DNA from: Eudorina sp. 2006-703-Eu-15
Taxonomy: Eukaryota > Chlorophyta > Chlorophyceae > Chlamydomonadales > Volvocaceae
Assembly: GCA_003117195.1 (NCBI GenBank)
Contig: BDSI01000016.1
Location: 744,001-808,000, forward strand
DNA length: 64,000 bases
Direction of reading: 5' to 3'
Shown: piece by piece, positions 12,340 through 23,700 of the stretch
Layout of the letters: each line of letters begins with the position of its first letter
How positions within the stretch are numbered: position 1 is the first letter of the stretch
Notes under the pieces: generated by a model
What the model was told of the DNA's origin: nothing
The model's database searches: none
What the model saw: the letters and a program-made list of their open reading frames with translations, nothing else
Made by a program: the position numbers and the translations under genes

Positions 12340-12890
12340 CAGGATAGTCGCTATCACGTCAGCACGTTTTCAGGGCCTGCTGTTTTATTTAGTGAGTATA
12401 CGGTTTATCTGCAATTTATAAAGGACAGACTGGACAAAGCACCCTACCAGGGAAGCTGCCTGCGCAACATAATTGCTCTGCGCAGGGAAAGGGCCATCAA
12501 GAGGTAGGTATAAGGTGAAATTTTAAAAACCTTCGAGTTGGTGGCTTGGTTGCGGAACCCTGTCGTAACAAAACGGTCAAGACGCTTCGTGTACTTGCCC
12601 CAACCGCATCAATCGCATCCGAACCCCCTTTATTATTATACTTACACCAAGTCAAATATTTCCTTGACAGGGCGTTTTGCATGCCAGTGCCATTGCAATT
12701 GCAGCGTGCTGAGACGACGAAAGGTTGGCGTTTGCCGGTTCGCGTTGACCATCACGGCCTGAGCTGCTTATCACACCAACACACATATGCTGACTATACT
12801 GGCATAAGAAAACGCCCTTCAACTGGAGTGCTGGTTCTGCCTGGCACTTGCTTGCTATACGCGTTTTTCGCCACCTAGCTGCCGGCCAGA
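12340..12890. promoter_or_regulatory. Divergent promoter region, SET gene / YNP-repeat gene
   Basis: The leftward SET gene starts at 12339 and the rightward YNP gene at 12891, leaving about 550 bp that must hold both promoters and 5' UTRs. The stretch is less GC-rich than the adjacent exons. I cannot pick a TATA box or transcription start with confidence. Confidence 0.6.
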
Positions 12891-15800
12891 ATGGCAGGTT
12901 ACGGACCGGACGAACCGATCTACAATTCTTATGTCGAGGCATATCTAGCAGGGAACAAGCTGAACATCCCGGCAGACGCTGGCTCGCGGACATCGACTGC
13001 GCACTACGGCTATGGACCGTCTGCCTCGGCTCAGCGCTTGCGAAGGGCGAAAAATTTTGCTGAAGGCAGTCCAACAGTGAGTTGACTGCTTGCTTCCGCC
13101 GATCAGGCTAGTGCGAGCGCCCGTCAGTTGTTCGACGAAACCCGCTCGTATCACGCAGCCCGTCAAGACCATCAGCGTCCTGCAGCGGCCAACGAAGGCG
13201 CCCAGCGCGAAGAATGCAGAAAACCTTGACGTCCAACATGAGCGCGATAAGGCGGCTTTCCAGCGGCGTGCCATGATATACCAGCAGCACGCCGCGCGAC
13301 CCTACCACCACCACGCGGTGCGGCTCCGACTGGTTGCCATGACGGCGTGGGGATCAGGTCCTGCGGCGGCTGATTGGGGTCTACCAATGGTCCCAGCGTC
13401 CTTCGGATGCGGCTGCGGCCCAAGTGTTCGTTGTAGTCTGCGCGTGTTGATCATTTGGGGGGCGTTTTCGCCTTTGCCAGACTGCACTGGCCAAAGTGCA
13501 CGCCCTTTCCTGATGTCTTACGACGTGTCAAGGCTGTGTGCTGTGTGACATGATTCTCTCATTTAGCAAGGAGGAGAGGGGAGGAAGAACGCTGTATTAG
13601 TATTTGAACGTGCGGAAGTACAGCACGCTGACCCAGGCCAGGGGCAAAGGTTCCTGAGGCTATCAATATCCTGAGGCTTGTTGCTGGAAGGTCGCCCATG
13701 GCCTCACCCAACCGGACTCAACCGTCAACCCCCCTTTGAACTGCAGCCGCCGGGGAGCATCTTGACGACCTTCGAGCAAGGACACATTGTGGACCGGGGT
13801 CGGCGGAAGTGCTACGTGCAAGAGGCACGCGGCGTGTACGACCCCGTCGTGCACCACTACAGGATAGAGCCCGCGCCGGAGGTTGCGGCGGCCGCGGCGG
13901 CCAAAGAGCGGCCTTGCAGGTGCGAGGCGCTTGCTTAATGCGTGGCGGCGGTTGACGAGACTTACTGGCGTCTGAGGCGCGCGTGCCGTTCTGGGAACGC
14001 TGTTCACCGGGCTCATGTGTCATGTCCCGTTGGAAGGGCGGCATGGTCCGACATCGGGCGACCCGCTTGATGCGTCGGTCGATTTGGGTTCCAGGCGACT
14101 GACATTCTGGTGTTGATCTGGGTTCCGAGGCAGCCCAGGATCCCACAACCGAGGTGTCGCTGTGGCGGTCAGCGGCTCACCGGGACCAAGTGTCCCATCC
14201 CACTCTTAGTTACTCTTTTCTTTTCAACCCCCTCTTTGCTCCGCGAGGCCGACTGCCTGCCCCGTTTTTGTTGGTCTGCAGCGCCCCACACAAGCGCGCG
14301 GCGATCCAGCAGGAGGCAAAGCCCCACCACTCGCGGTCCACCACGCCGTTCGAGCACAAGCTGCTGCAGGTGAGCCCAGAGGTCCACCTGCTCTGCTCGC
14401 GCGGCTATTCGCGCTCTTCGACTCCCCTTGAACCGAACGCAACCTGGCAGTTCCAGTGGTACAGTCCCGACTGCGGGCGGGCGGGCGGGCGCCACTTTGA
14501 GGAAAATAGCCTTCACATAAGAATATCACCCTTTCATCAACATCCACTTATTTATCAACCGTTACAAGATGGACCTGAGTCCCGACCGGGCCATCTCATC
14601 ATGCAGTGTGTACGACGCTAGTATGCGTCCGTAATCCCTTAAGTGGCCCCCACCCATGGGCCTACTGGGAGCCCCAGCTTCGCATGTACTAGGACACGTC
14701 CCTGGGAGACCGGCGCTGCTGCGGGGACCGGACTTTAGCACCGCTAGGCTGTGGGCACGATGGCCTCCGATGCCCCTCAGTGAATTTACGGTCGTGATCG
14801 CGGGCCGTCGTGTTGTCGATTCATAGAGCCGCATGGGCCCTCTCTTCCGTGCAGCGAACCGTGCAGTGCCCTGGAACCGCCCCCTGGAGTCCGCGCAGTT
14901 CATCGTCGCGACACTGCCCACTCGCTGTATCCCTTCGTGCAATGTCTCCCGCCGCAGGTCTCCCGGGGCAAGTACAACCCGCTCACGCACGAGTACATCG
15001 ACAAGCCGGAGCCGGAGTACGCCAAGCGTAAGGAGAAAGAGTTTGAGCGCGTGCACGGCCTGGGCCAGGGCTTGCGTCGAGTGCAGCAGCCGCAGCAGGG
15101 CACGGATCCCATCAACTGGTGAGGCTCTCGCGGCGGCGTGACCCTGTGGCCCGCAGAACCTCCGGGATTTCGTCGAGGCTGCGGTGTCGGTCTGCAGTCA
15201 GGATGCAAGCCCGTTCAGCAGCGGCACTGCCGCCTGTCTGGTGGTGGCTGCCCGCGGCAACTGCTGAAGAAGGCCCGGGACAGCGGCTGCGGAGACGCCG
15301 GGGTTCGGGCAGCCAGCAACCGGGCTGCTGCTAGCGGTGGCAAGGGCTGCAAGAAAGAGCACAACCACCGTCATGCCAACCAATCACGGTAGACAGACAG
15401 GAGTCCTGAAGGGTGTCCGAACAACGCTGCCTCCCGCCAACCCCGGAAGCTGGCGGGCTGCTCCGATGCCGCGGGTTGGCCCGCTGCGTTCTTGGCCGAA
15501 AAGGCAGGGGTGCGTGTAATGCGAGGGGCATAAATCCGCTGTCTGAATCCGCTGCGTGTGTGGTCGGTCCCGTTTTCATTCATTCATTATCGAAGCAGGG
15601 ACAAGGAGAAGCCGTCGTCATCCTCATCGGCCTCCGCGCCGGAGCCGTCCACGGGGAGCAGCGAGCCGGAGCCCAGCGCCAACCGGCGGCAGCGCCCTAC
15701 CAGTGCGCCGACGAGCATGCGCAAGCCGATGTCGGGACCCAGCTGGGGGACGTACAATCCGTTGTGAGTGGGCGGGTTGTCAGCGCCATCAGCCGCGGTC

Positions 15801-16432
15801 CAGGGCCGCGTTTGTTCCTCCGGGGCTCTGCGGCTTGCCCGGCGAGAGAGGGCCGCCATCCTCCTGCGCAGTGCCACGGTCACGATTGCCGTATATGTAT
15901 CTTTCCACAAGGGGACACCAGGGGACAGGCGCTTGTGGGGATACGGAGCTGGCTCGCCGAATCTTCGGGTGCTGGTGTGAACTTCCACTGCTCTGCTCCT
16001 GGGCGGCGCGTGCGCGTTGGCGTTGGCGCTGGGCGGGAATGATCCTACGCGTGTCGGGGGCGATTCGTCTGGGACAGGGTCGGAATTTCGATGCAGACGA
16101 TCACGTTTCAGGTATGCCCCACTCCAAGGCCGGCGAATCGATTGCCGTGTGCCCGCACGCTGCGGATCGCTCTGGTGTGCCGCAGGACGCACGAGTGGAG
16201 TGTTCCGCCGAAGAATCCGGAGTACGAGCAGCAGGACACGTTGCTGCACCGGCGGATGGGCATCAGCGGCAGCAGCGTCGGGCGCACCGCTACGCCCTGG
16301 CAGCAGGGCGTGTACAACCCCATCCTCAACACCTGGACGGTGCCGCCCGCCAACCCGCGACACATAGAGGGGCTGACCTTCATGCCCGCCACGCTGTTCA
16401 GCAAGCCCACACCCGCAACGATCCGCATGTGA
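12891..16432 (+). CDS. YNP-repeat protein, probable flagella-associated protein
   Basis: Seven exons: 12891-13076, 13159-13317, 13747-13919, 14282-14369, 14958-15118, 15599-15763 and 16186-16432, all phase-consistent, about 392 residues ending at TGA 16430-16432. The recurring motif is G-x-Y-[ND]-P followed by a hydrophobic residue and an aromatic a few residues later: GVYDPVVHHYRIEP, GKYNPLTHEYIDKP, GTYNPLTHEWSVPPKNP and GVYNPILNTWTVPPANP. A lysine/glutamate-rich stretch (EPEYAKRKEKEFE) and a Ser/Pro-rich linker lie between repeats. The protein has no membrane segment or enzyme motif. Repeats of this kind, rich in Y, P and W, resemble many axonemal or microtubule-inner proteins, but I cannot name the family; the ciliary assignment is inference. 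The gene structure is well supported by the splice phases. Confidence 0.8.
14557..14595 (+). repeat. Dispersed repeat family A, copy 2 (partial)
   Basis: AACCGTTACAAGATGGACCT followed by GAGTCCCGACCGGG, in intron 4 of the YNP gene. It matches the left half of the family A element and diverges after CCGGG. Confidence 0.6.
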
Positions 16433-19132
16433 CCTCGCGGAGGCAGGCGGCTCCGGAGACGCGGAATGCGGAGGCGGGCAGCTCTCGATAAGCGGGAAGT
16501 CGTGTTGGCTATCTGGTTTATCGGCTGGCGGACGGGACTGGCCACAGCGCAGATTCCACCAAGACGTCACCAGGCGCTGCGAGGCCCTTGTCACGTCGGG
16601 GTTTCTGGATGCGTCGTGGTCGGTTGGTTGCGCGAGCCCTGGCGAGACGCCGGCAGCATTGAGCAGGGTTTGGGACCAGGGGAAAGGGAAGAGGCCGGGC
16701 TCCCGTTCCTGGAGGTCCCTGGAGGCGCATTATTGTATAACGGGGCAAAAGTGAAGACCCCACTCGAACTGCAGCAGCCTCTAGGGTCACAGCATCCGCA
16801 TTTAGTCGGCGAGCGTCGATAGCGGGCTCGTTGGGGGCCTGTATGAGCAGCGACAGGCTTGTGCTCAATGGTGATATCCCGGGAGCATTTCGCCGGGCTG
16901 GACGGGTTGGGTATGGCCGTCGCCGGCTCCTCGTTCGCCTCACCGCCATGGATTTAGGTCTGCTCCAGGTAGGGTGCATAGTGACTCGCAGCAGTGACGT
17001 TTAGGGCGTTCGCCCCCGTGCGAACCAGTGTATTTAGAGAAAGAACCCGCCCGACCAGTGTGTGTGTGTGCGTGTGTGTGTGTGTGCGGGCACAGCGTCT
17101 CAAGGATGTGCGCGGCGTGCGGAGGGCATGGGATCAGGGGTCCACGTGAGCAGCCCTTTCCATCGGACCGTGCGGGTGACCATCCTGTGTTCCTGTCCTA
17201 TTCGGACGCGCGCCTTGGTTCGTGGCGCAGCACACTCATAGACCAATGTGTTTCTGTGATCTTGGTCGCACGGGGCGAGGCTTGCTCGCGGTGGTGGTGC
17301 GGAGGCGGCGGTGGTGGTGGCATCGGGCGGCCAACTGCCGCCGGTGTGCAGGAACGTAGCTGGCCCCCAACAACAACGTACGCGCGCTGATTTAAGAACT
17401 GGTCGATTAAGAACTGGTCAACGATAGGAAGTTAATAGGCACACGCAACACTGCTTAGAGGACACGGGCCATCGCGGGGTTGCCCTCGGGGAAGCTCTTA
17501 ATGGAGGCGAGTGGGTGTGGGGCACCCTCACCTGACTGTCCGTCCGCAACCACCCGTGCGGATCATACGACGCAACAATGAACGAAGCCGAGTGCGCTGC
17601 GTGGTCGTCTTGACATGTTGACGGTTCGAGACGGTGTTCCGACCAACTGTGCAACGCGGATGGGATAGGACTTGTTTCGAGCACGACCGCGTTTCTGCCG
17701 TAGTACCCGTTACAGGGTGGACCCGAGTCCCGGCCGGGTGTTCCAACGGGCCCAGATAGCGCGTTGGCGCCTTTGTCGAAGGCAATCGTGGCCGTGGTTG
17801 TCGCGCAACGTAGTTATAACCGGGGAGACCAAGAAGATTCGTTCGGGGTCAACGTCCATACTGGTCGCCCAGGGCATAAGGGCATGATTGACGTGCAGCG
17901 GCCCACCATCAGGCGTCCGTATTAGCTCAAGGTGTAACAGCCCACGCGATCCTCGCGTGGTGCGCTCCAGCACGTCCTTGTGAATAGCGAAGGGTGCCCA
18001 CCGTATCTCCTTGAACGCCTTCCGTGTCTCCGTGAACGCCTACCGTAACTCCACCTGCGTGCGTTCCGATGGCTGGGTCGTGGGCCCCGGCGTGATGAGG
18101 CCCCGGCCACGAACGCAGCCTGCGCTGCTGTCGACATGCTGGAGAGGGGGAGAGAGAGACGTCGGCGCGCGGGTGTGTGTGCTGGAGAGCCCGTTGGCTA
18201 GAGGGATGGATCCGCGTGGGCCGGACGAGGTGACAGCTCTCTTGGCCAGGGGGAGGCATCGGCCTCGATGGCGCTCAGACGCAAGATGTCCCACAGTCTC
18301 GTCACAGGTTATCCGTGAGGCGGCGGAGCTCGGTAGGTATCCTGTGCCGCATCTTGCAATCAAGTATTCCTGTTATTATATGGGTTAAGGTTGAGTGACT
18401 TCGCGCTTATGTGCCGGTGTTTTAGGTGGCGCGAGTCCAAGTCGTCGAATCTCGGGGCGCTGAGGTGGATGTGTTGCAGATGGGTCTGAGATGGGTTTGT
18501 TGCCTTCCTAACCCCCAACGGTGGCACATGCATGGTTGACATGCAACGATGGAAGCTGTATACTGTTAACAGTGACAGGAATGCACGTGAACAACGTGCG
18601 CACCTGGGTCCGCTCGCATCCACCCGGCCGACCAAGCGACGATGGCGAGGCCACCGTCGCCACATAGCCACACATTCCAGAGGCCTTGACCCACACCCTC
18701 TCGCTGCCCAGCTGCTTTGCCAAAGCAGCCGCACCATCCTGCCGGCACATCCTGAATACGGTACCGCCCCGTCGGCACCTTTCAGAAAAAGATCCCTGCC
18801 TGGCAGGACCGAGCAGGGCCCCCCACCCTTTCACGGTCGCACAGCACCTGTTCCATGCATTCCATGCCACGGCAGCAACGCACTCTCGGCCGGCCGCAAC
18901 CACTCCAGTGTCAGCGCGCGCCGCCTTCCTCAGGCCGTGTCCTCCGCCGCCCTTACCGCCAACGAGCAGCGAACACGCACCCTCACCCTCATCCCTCCCG
19001 TCGGGGCCTATTTTCTTCACCGCCAAATGCGCTGTCCTGGGCGCTGGCGGGCACACAAAATCGCAGCCGCAGGACCGGGCAGCACCGCACGCGCTCCTCA
19101 CATTTCTCCAACAGACCGGGCACATTTGCCGT
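16433..19132. other. Convergent intergenic region with repeats
   Basis: This 2.7 kb separates the 3' end of the YNP gene from the 3' end of the leftward PH-like gene. It holds a (GT)n-type microsatellite at about 17058-17090, family A copy 3 at 17706-17772 and short imperfect repeats of the CTCCRTGAACGCCT type at about 18005-18055. Long open frames on both strands (for example 18508-19125 minus, 18532-19149 plus) overlap each other and carry no motif, so I treat them as by-products of base composition. Confidence 0.5.
17706..17772 (+). repeat. Dispersed repeat family A, copy 3
   Basis: CCCGTTACAGGGTGGACCCG, then AGTCCCGGCCGGGTG and TTCCAACGGGCCCAGATAGC. This is the most compact full copy and is useful as the reference for the family. 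Confidence 0.65.
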
Positions 19133-20125
19133 TTACAAGGTGTAGATGATGCGGTTGATGTGGTCCTCGATCTCCTTGTACTTCTCCAGACCGGTCAGCT
19201 CGATGCGCGACCCGTCACGTAGGAACACCACCTGCATATGGCCAGGAAGGACAGGAAGGAGCACATGACCAGGAGGAGCACATGACTAGGAGCAGCAGCG
19301 CAAGGCCATTGCGGCGCATCTTGTCAAGAGCTCGGTTGCTAGAGAGTGAACTAATTAATGAATGAACGAACGTTACAGCGGACCCCAAAACGGGATCAAG
19401 GTGTATACGGGGTCCAGAGAGTGTAATCACGAGGGGTCAGGTGTCACGTCCACGTGGTAACCTCCCCGCCTGTCCCGCAGTGGCATCCTATCCTGTCCTA
19501 TCACTCGACCAAGCGCCAGCGAGCAGGTAGGGGGCAGGCACTGCAAGGGGATCCTCACCATGTCGCCCCACATGCCGAATCCGCGCGGCCCCGTCCGAAT
19601 TTCCTTGATGTTCTTGTACGCGATTTCGATGGTGCGTTTGAAGAGGGGCGAGGTGTTGATGATGACCAGACGCTTGTTGGTGAACTTGAATTTGATCCAG
19701 AGTCGGCGGCCGATGGAGGCCATGGACAGCGGCGCATAGATGAGGGTGGGCAGCAGGATGAGGCTCAGGATGAGCTCCGCGTTTGAACCGGGGCCCTCGT
19801 AGAAGACCTCCTCTGGGGTGGAGTCCTCCGCAGTGGCCGACTTGACCGCGGCATCGGCGACCTCCTTAGATAGAGGGGCAGATGGAGCCGCAGCGCTGTC
19901 TACAAAGAGGGGCGAGGAGTGTGAGGCGGCATGGCGCAGGGACAAGCGTGCGAGAGCCGATGTTGTTTGGTTGGGTTGGCTGTGGTCATCAAGTTTGCCC
20001 ACTAGTCGTACTGAGGTTGCGCTGCAGGAGGACCTGTACGCGCAACCGCAGCAGGTATCCGCCGGAGGGATATGCGACGCCAGAGATCTGGATGTGATAC
20101 GACCGAATGCGTTTTGCAAAACCAT
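19133..20125 (-). CDS. PH-like (bPH2/YdbS-type) membrane protein, probably plastid
   Basis: Two exons: 20125-19559 and 19231-19133 (donor ATG|GTGAGG, acceptor TGCAG|GTGGTG), about 221 residues. A Ser/Arg-rich N-terminus with few acidic residues looks like a plastid transit peptide. The core holds TPEEVFYEGPGSNAELILS, a hydrophobic segment near residues 113-133, IKFKFTNKRLVIINTSPLF, and RTGPRGFGMWGDMV joined to VFLRDGSRIELTGLEKYKEI. This matches a small family of PH-like proteins conserved in cyanobacteria and plant plastids; function is not established. The stop codon forms TTGTAA, so a TGTAA-type polyadenylation motif overlaps the gene end. An extra short intron near 20011-19896 is conceivable, but its phases do not fit. 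It is divergent from the PhoD-type gene. Confidence 0.85.
19354..19405 (+). repeat. Dispersed repeat family B, copy 3
   Basis: AATGAATGAACGAACGTTAC, then AGCGGACCCCAAAACGGG and ATCAAGGTGTATAC. It lies in the single confident intron of the PH-like gene. Confidence 0.6.
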
Positions 20126-20720
20126 GCTTAAGTCCGTTGCCCCCGAGGTCCCGGATGTGAGTGTGACTCAACAATTTGATGGCGTGTGATTCATCCACTT
20201 CAACCATTGTTTATATTATGTGCTTATGCCGTTAATAGGAGCGTCCCGATCGCGGCATCAACAGTACTACCTTCAGTCGTCGACTTGGTCGTCACCAGGC
20301 GTTCGGACCGATTCGCTACTGGTCGCCCTCGATGGCGTGAGCATTGCGTCGTGGTCAAAGGCTTCCATGCATATGTTGCGCGGGATCGTAGGGCGACCGG
20401 TGTGCGGATGTGGAGCTTATTTGCTTGCAACGTTCCGAGCATGGTGAAGAAACACGATAATATGTGCTTGGTAATTTATGTTTTGTCTGTACTTTTATCA
20501 TGATTGCAAAACAGGAAGAGGACCGCTGCCAACGTTTGGAAAAATTCAGGTTTCAGAGCCAGTCGCTCCGGAGCCGGGGCAGAACCTTGCTCAGGGCGAG
20601 CAGAATTACGTAGCCTGTCTGTCCTGTCGAATAACGCGGGGCACCTCTACCGCTGTGGGGTATTGTTAGTGGTTGATGCGTCAAATTAGCTGCGGGCAGT
20701 GATGTCTTTTGACTTCAACG
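20126..20720. promoter_or_regulatory. Divergent promoter region, PH-like gene / PhoD-type gene
   Basis: About 595 bp between the start codons at 20125 (minus) and 20721 (plus). It is AT-richer than its surroundings, with no gene motif in it. Part of it may be 5' UTR of either gene. Confidence 0.55.
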
Positions 20721-23700
20721 ATGTCAGTCTTCGAAACCGAGCGATTAACTTTCCCAGATGACGTCTATGCAATTCATACTATTCCGCTGGGTAGGGATGC
20801 TCAGCGCTCCAGACGCATCAGCGCCATCCTTCTCGTCAGCCTTGGAATTGTGTCAACCATTAGTTTCGTGCTCGCGGTCCTAGCGGTGGTACGGACAGGG
20901 CAGGGTAGTAAGGATGCGCCCGCGCCTGTCCTTCCGGCCGGCAACGCCACGACAACGACCAACTCCACCAACCAATTCGTACCGATTCGGCGCATTGCGT
21001 TTGGGAGTTGCACTGCCTACGACTTGCGGCCACAGACAATATGGGCGGAGGTAAAGTACCGCAGCCTGACACTGTGTGGCTTGCGAATCTTTCCCAGACC
21101 AGGCCGCTTTTACACGCGAACCAGCCATGGCCTCCGGCTTGAGCAGCTGTATGTCGCGTCGGCACTCGTGTGCTGCAGGGAGTGATCCCCGCTGCGCCGG
21201 ATGCTTGGATCTGGGTTGGAGATATGACGTGAGTACATGGTGCTGCAGCCGCTCCGGACCAGCATCCCAAAGTATAAATGCCTGAATGCGCGGGCGCGCG
21301 CGCGGGCTCCTTGTGCTGTCCCCTCTCCCGCACACCTTCAGACGCTTGGATAGTCACATGTCCCCCGCTCGCCGCTGAACTAGGCGCCCATCCCCGCCCT
21401 CCCACGATCCTCCTCCTCCACCCCACCCCCCCCTTCGTTCTTCGGGTTTATTTATTTTCTCACTTTAGACCCGCCCCGCCCGAGCAGCTACCTGGACACC
21501 TCCCCGGTGTCGTGTGCCCTGGACGGCACGCGCAACCTGACCGCCTGGTGTAACTGTACGGCGGGTTACATGAGCTTCCCGGGGCAGTGCCTGGCGGGGA
21601 ACCTGGACGCGGCTCGAGAGCGATGGGTGACCGCGGTGAGGTCCATGTGGTGGTGGTGTCACGTGGTAGAGAGCATTACGGGGTCGAGCGCGGCGCACTC
21701 ATTGTAGTGGTCCTGGAGTGATTCCGTACGAGATTGGTAAGGCATCCATCAGCTCGCAAGCGCAAGCGCTTTTCGTATAAGGCGGGTCACAACAAATGGT
21801 ATCTAGTTGAGCGCGCATTCACGGGGCGGGCATGCGCATGCTGGCATTCCCGGCCCGCAGATCCCCGCCCCCAAACCCTAAAACCCCCAAACCCCCTGAA
21901 CCTCCAAACCCCGCAGATCCACGACCCCGGGTACCGGACCTTCCTCAACTACATGTGCCCGCCGCTGCACGGCCCCGCCGCCGCGGCGGCGTCGTCCTTG
22001 TCCGCGTCGGGGCTGTCGGGTTTCGGAGCCGAGCCGGGTCGCTTCCCGCCCACGGGGACCGACCCGACGGTGTGCCCGCGGCCCATCCTGGGGGTGTACG
22101 ACGACCATGACTACGGCTGGGTGAGGGCCGTATGCGCTGGGGCCTGTCACGTGTGTCGCGCAAATTGTAACAACGATTTGTGTGTCTGCTGCGGCGCGCG
22201 GGTGTGCGGTGCTCTCGCTAGGAATTGGCCCCCCAACACAGGCAAATACCGCAACCCGGCAGGAGCGGGGGCGGGGCGGGGCGGGGTTGCAGGAAGGGGG
22301 CACCTGCTTGCGTTCGCGGGCGGGCGCTCGGACGGGCAGGAGGGGCGCCTGCTCTGCAAGCCAAAGGGGGCCGGTTAGCTGGGCGACGACTGGGGCCGTG
22401 TGCTGTCTCGTGTCCTGGCCTCCGCTGCGCGGGGAGCCCCCACCGCGGGTGTGCCTGGGTGTGTCTGGGTGTGGGTGGGTGTGTCTGGGATGTTTCTTTT
22501 TGACCCCTCACCGCGGCCGGCCTTCGCGCGGGTCCGGCTGTGCGCCGCGGCCCCCTCAGAACAACGGCAACCGGCGGCTGCCCAACAAGGCCGAGTACAA
22601 GCGCATGTTCCTGGATGCGGTGGGCGAGGCGCCGGCGAGCACGCGTCGCAGAGCGGACGCGGGGCTGCAGGTGGGGCGTGCGAAGGCAGGGGCGGGGGCG
22701 GAGGCAGGGGCGGGGGCGGAGGCAGGGGTGGGGGCGGGGGCGGAGGCAGGGGCGGAGGCAGGGGCGGAGGCAGGGGCGGGGGCGGAGGCAGGGGCGGAGG
22801 CAGGGGCGGAGACAGGGGCGGCGGCAGGGGCGGGGGCGGAGGCAGGGGCGGGGGCGGAGGCAGGGGCGGAGGCAGGGGCGGGGGCGGAGGCAGGGGCGGA
22901 GACAGGGGCGGGGGCAGGGGCGGAGGCAGGGGCGGAGACAGGGGCGGAGGCAGGGGCGGGGGCAGGGGCAGAGACGGGCAGAGGCGGAGGCGGAGACTTC
23001 GGGAGGATGACGACGGGGGAAGGATGCGATCCCGCAACTGAGGGTCCGGAAGGCGGCCTGACATTTTCCCTGCGGCGTGGTCGCGGGCTGTGGGTTCGGG
23101 TTTCCGGGCGTCGGAGGGGTGGGGTGGGACGGTAGGGCGTGCGCGCATCTGATCGGCGCGCCTTCAGATTCCTGCGGTGTCCTGCCCATTTCTTGGAGCG
23201 CTGTGTGCGGGGACTCCGCTTCTTCTCTCCGCAGCCTGTCCACTTCTCACCCATCCCTCTTGCCGCCGGCGTCGTGACCCCGCCACGTCCCTCCCTCCCT
23301 CCCGCCCGTCCGTACAGGCGGTGTACACCCTCAACGGCGGTGCGCCGGGTCGGGACATCGATGTGGTGCTGTTGGACGAGCGCTGGTACCGTGACCCGTT
23401 GCCGTGCGCCGTACGGGAGAAGTGGTGAGCACGTACGGGCTGCGTGGTGAAAACGGCAGCTGGGCCTGCTGGGTGATGGCCGGGTCGCTAAGACCCACCA
23501 TCGGCCTGAGACCCTTGGCATTCTGGGTTTCGGCATTCTGGGTTCCTGCACCCCGACCCCCTCTCCCGCGTGTGCCCGCGTTTGTCCCTGGGTCTGGTTT
23601 TTCAACAGTCATCCCCCTTCCGCGCCCTCCCGCATCCAGGCCGACTCCGCTGCCACAACAATAATCTGTCCGCCCTCCTCTCCCCGCGCTCGGGCCCAAC

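Noticed and set aside
18508..19149. Overlapping 205-codon ORFs on both strands
   Set aside because: Mirror-image open frames in GC-rich intergenic DNA with no motif or splice partner.
22218..23243. Proline-rich ORFs on the minus strand resembling cell-wall hydroxyproline proteins
   Set aside because: They are the translation of the GGCGGAGGCAGG array inside a PhoD intron whose splice sites are clear.
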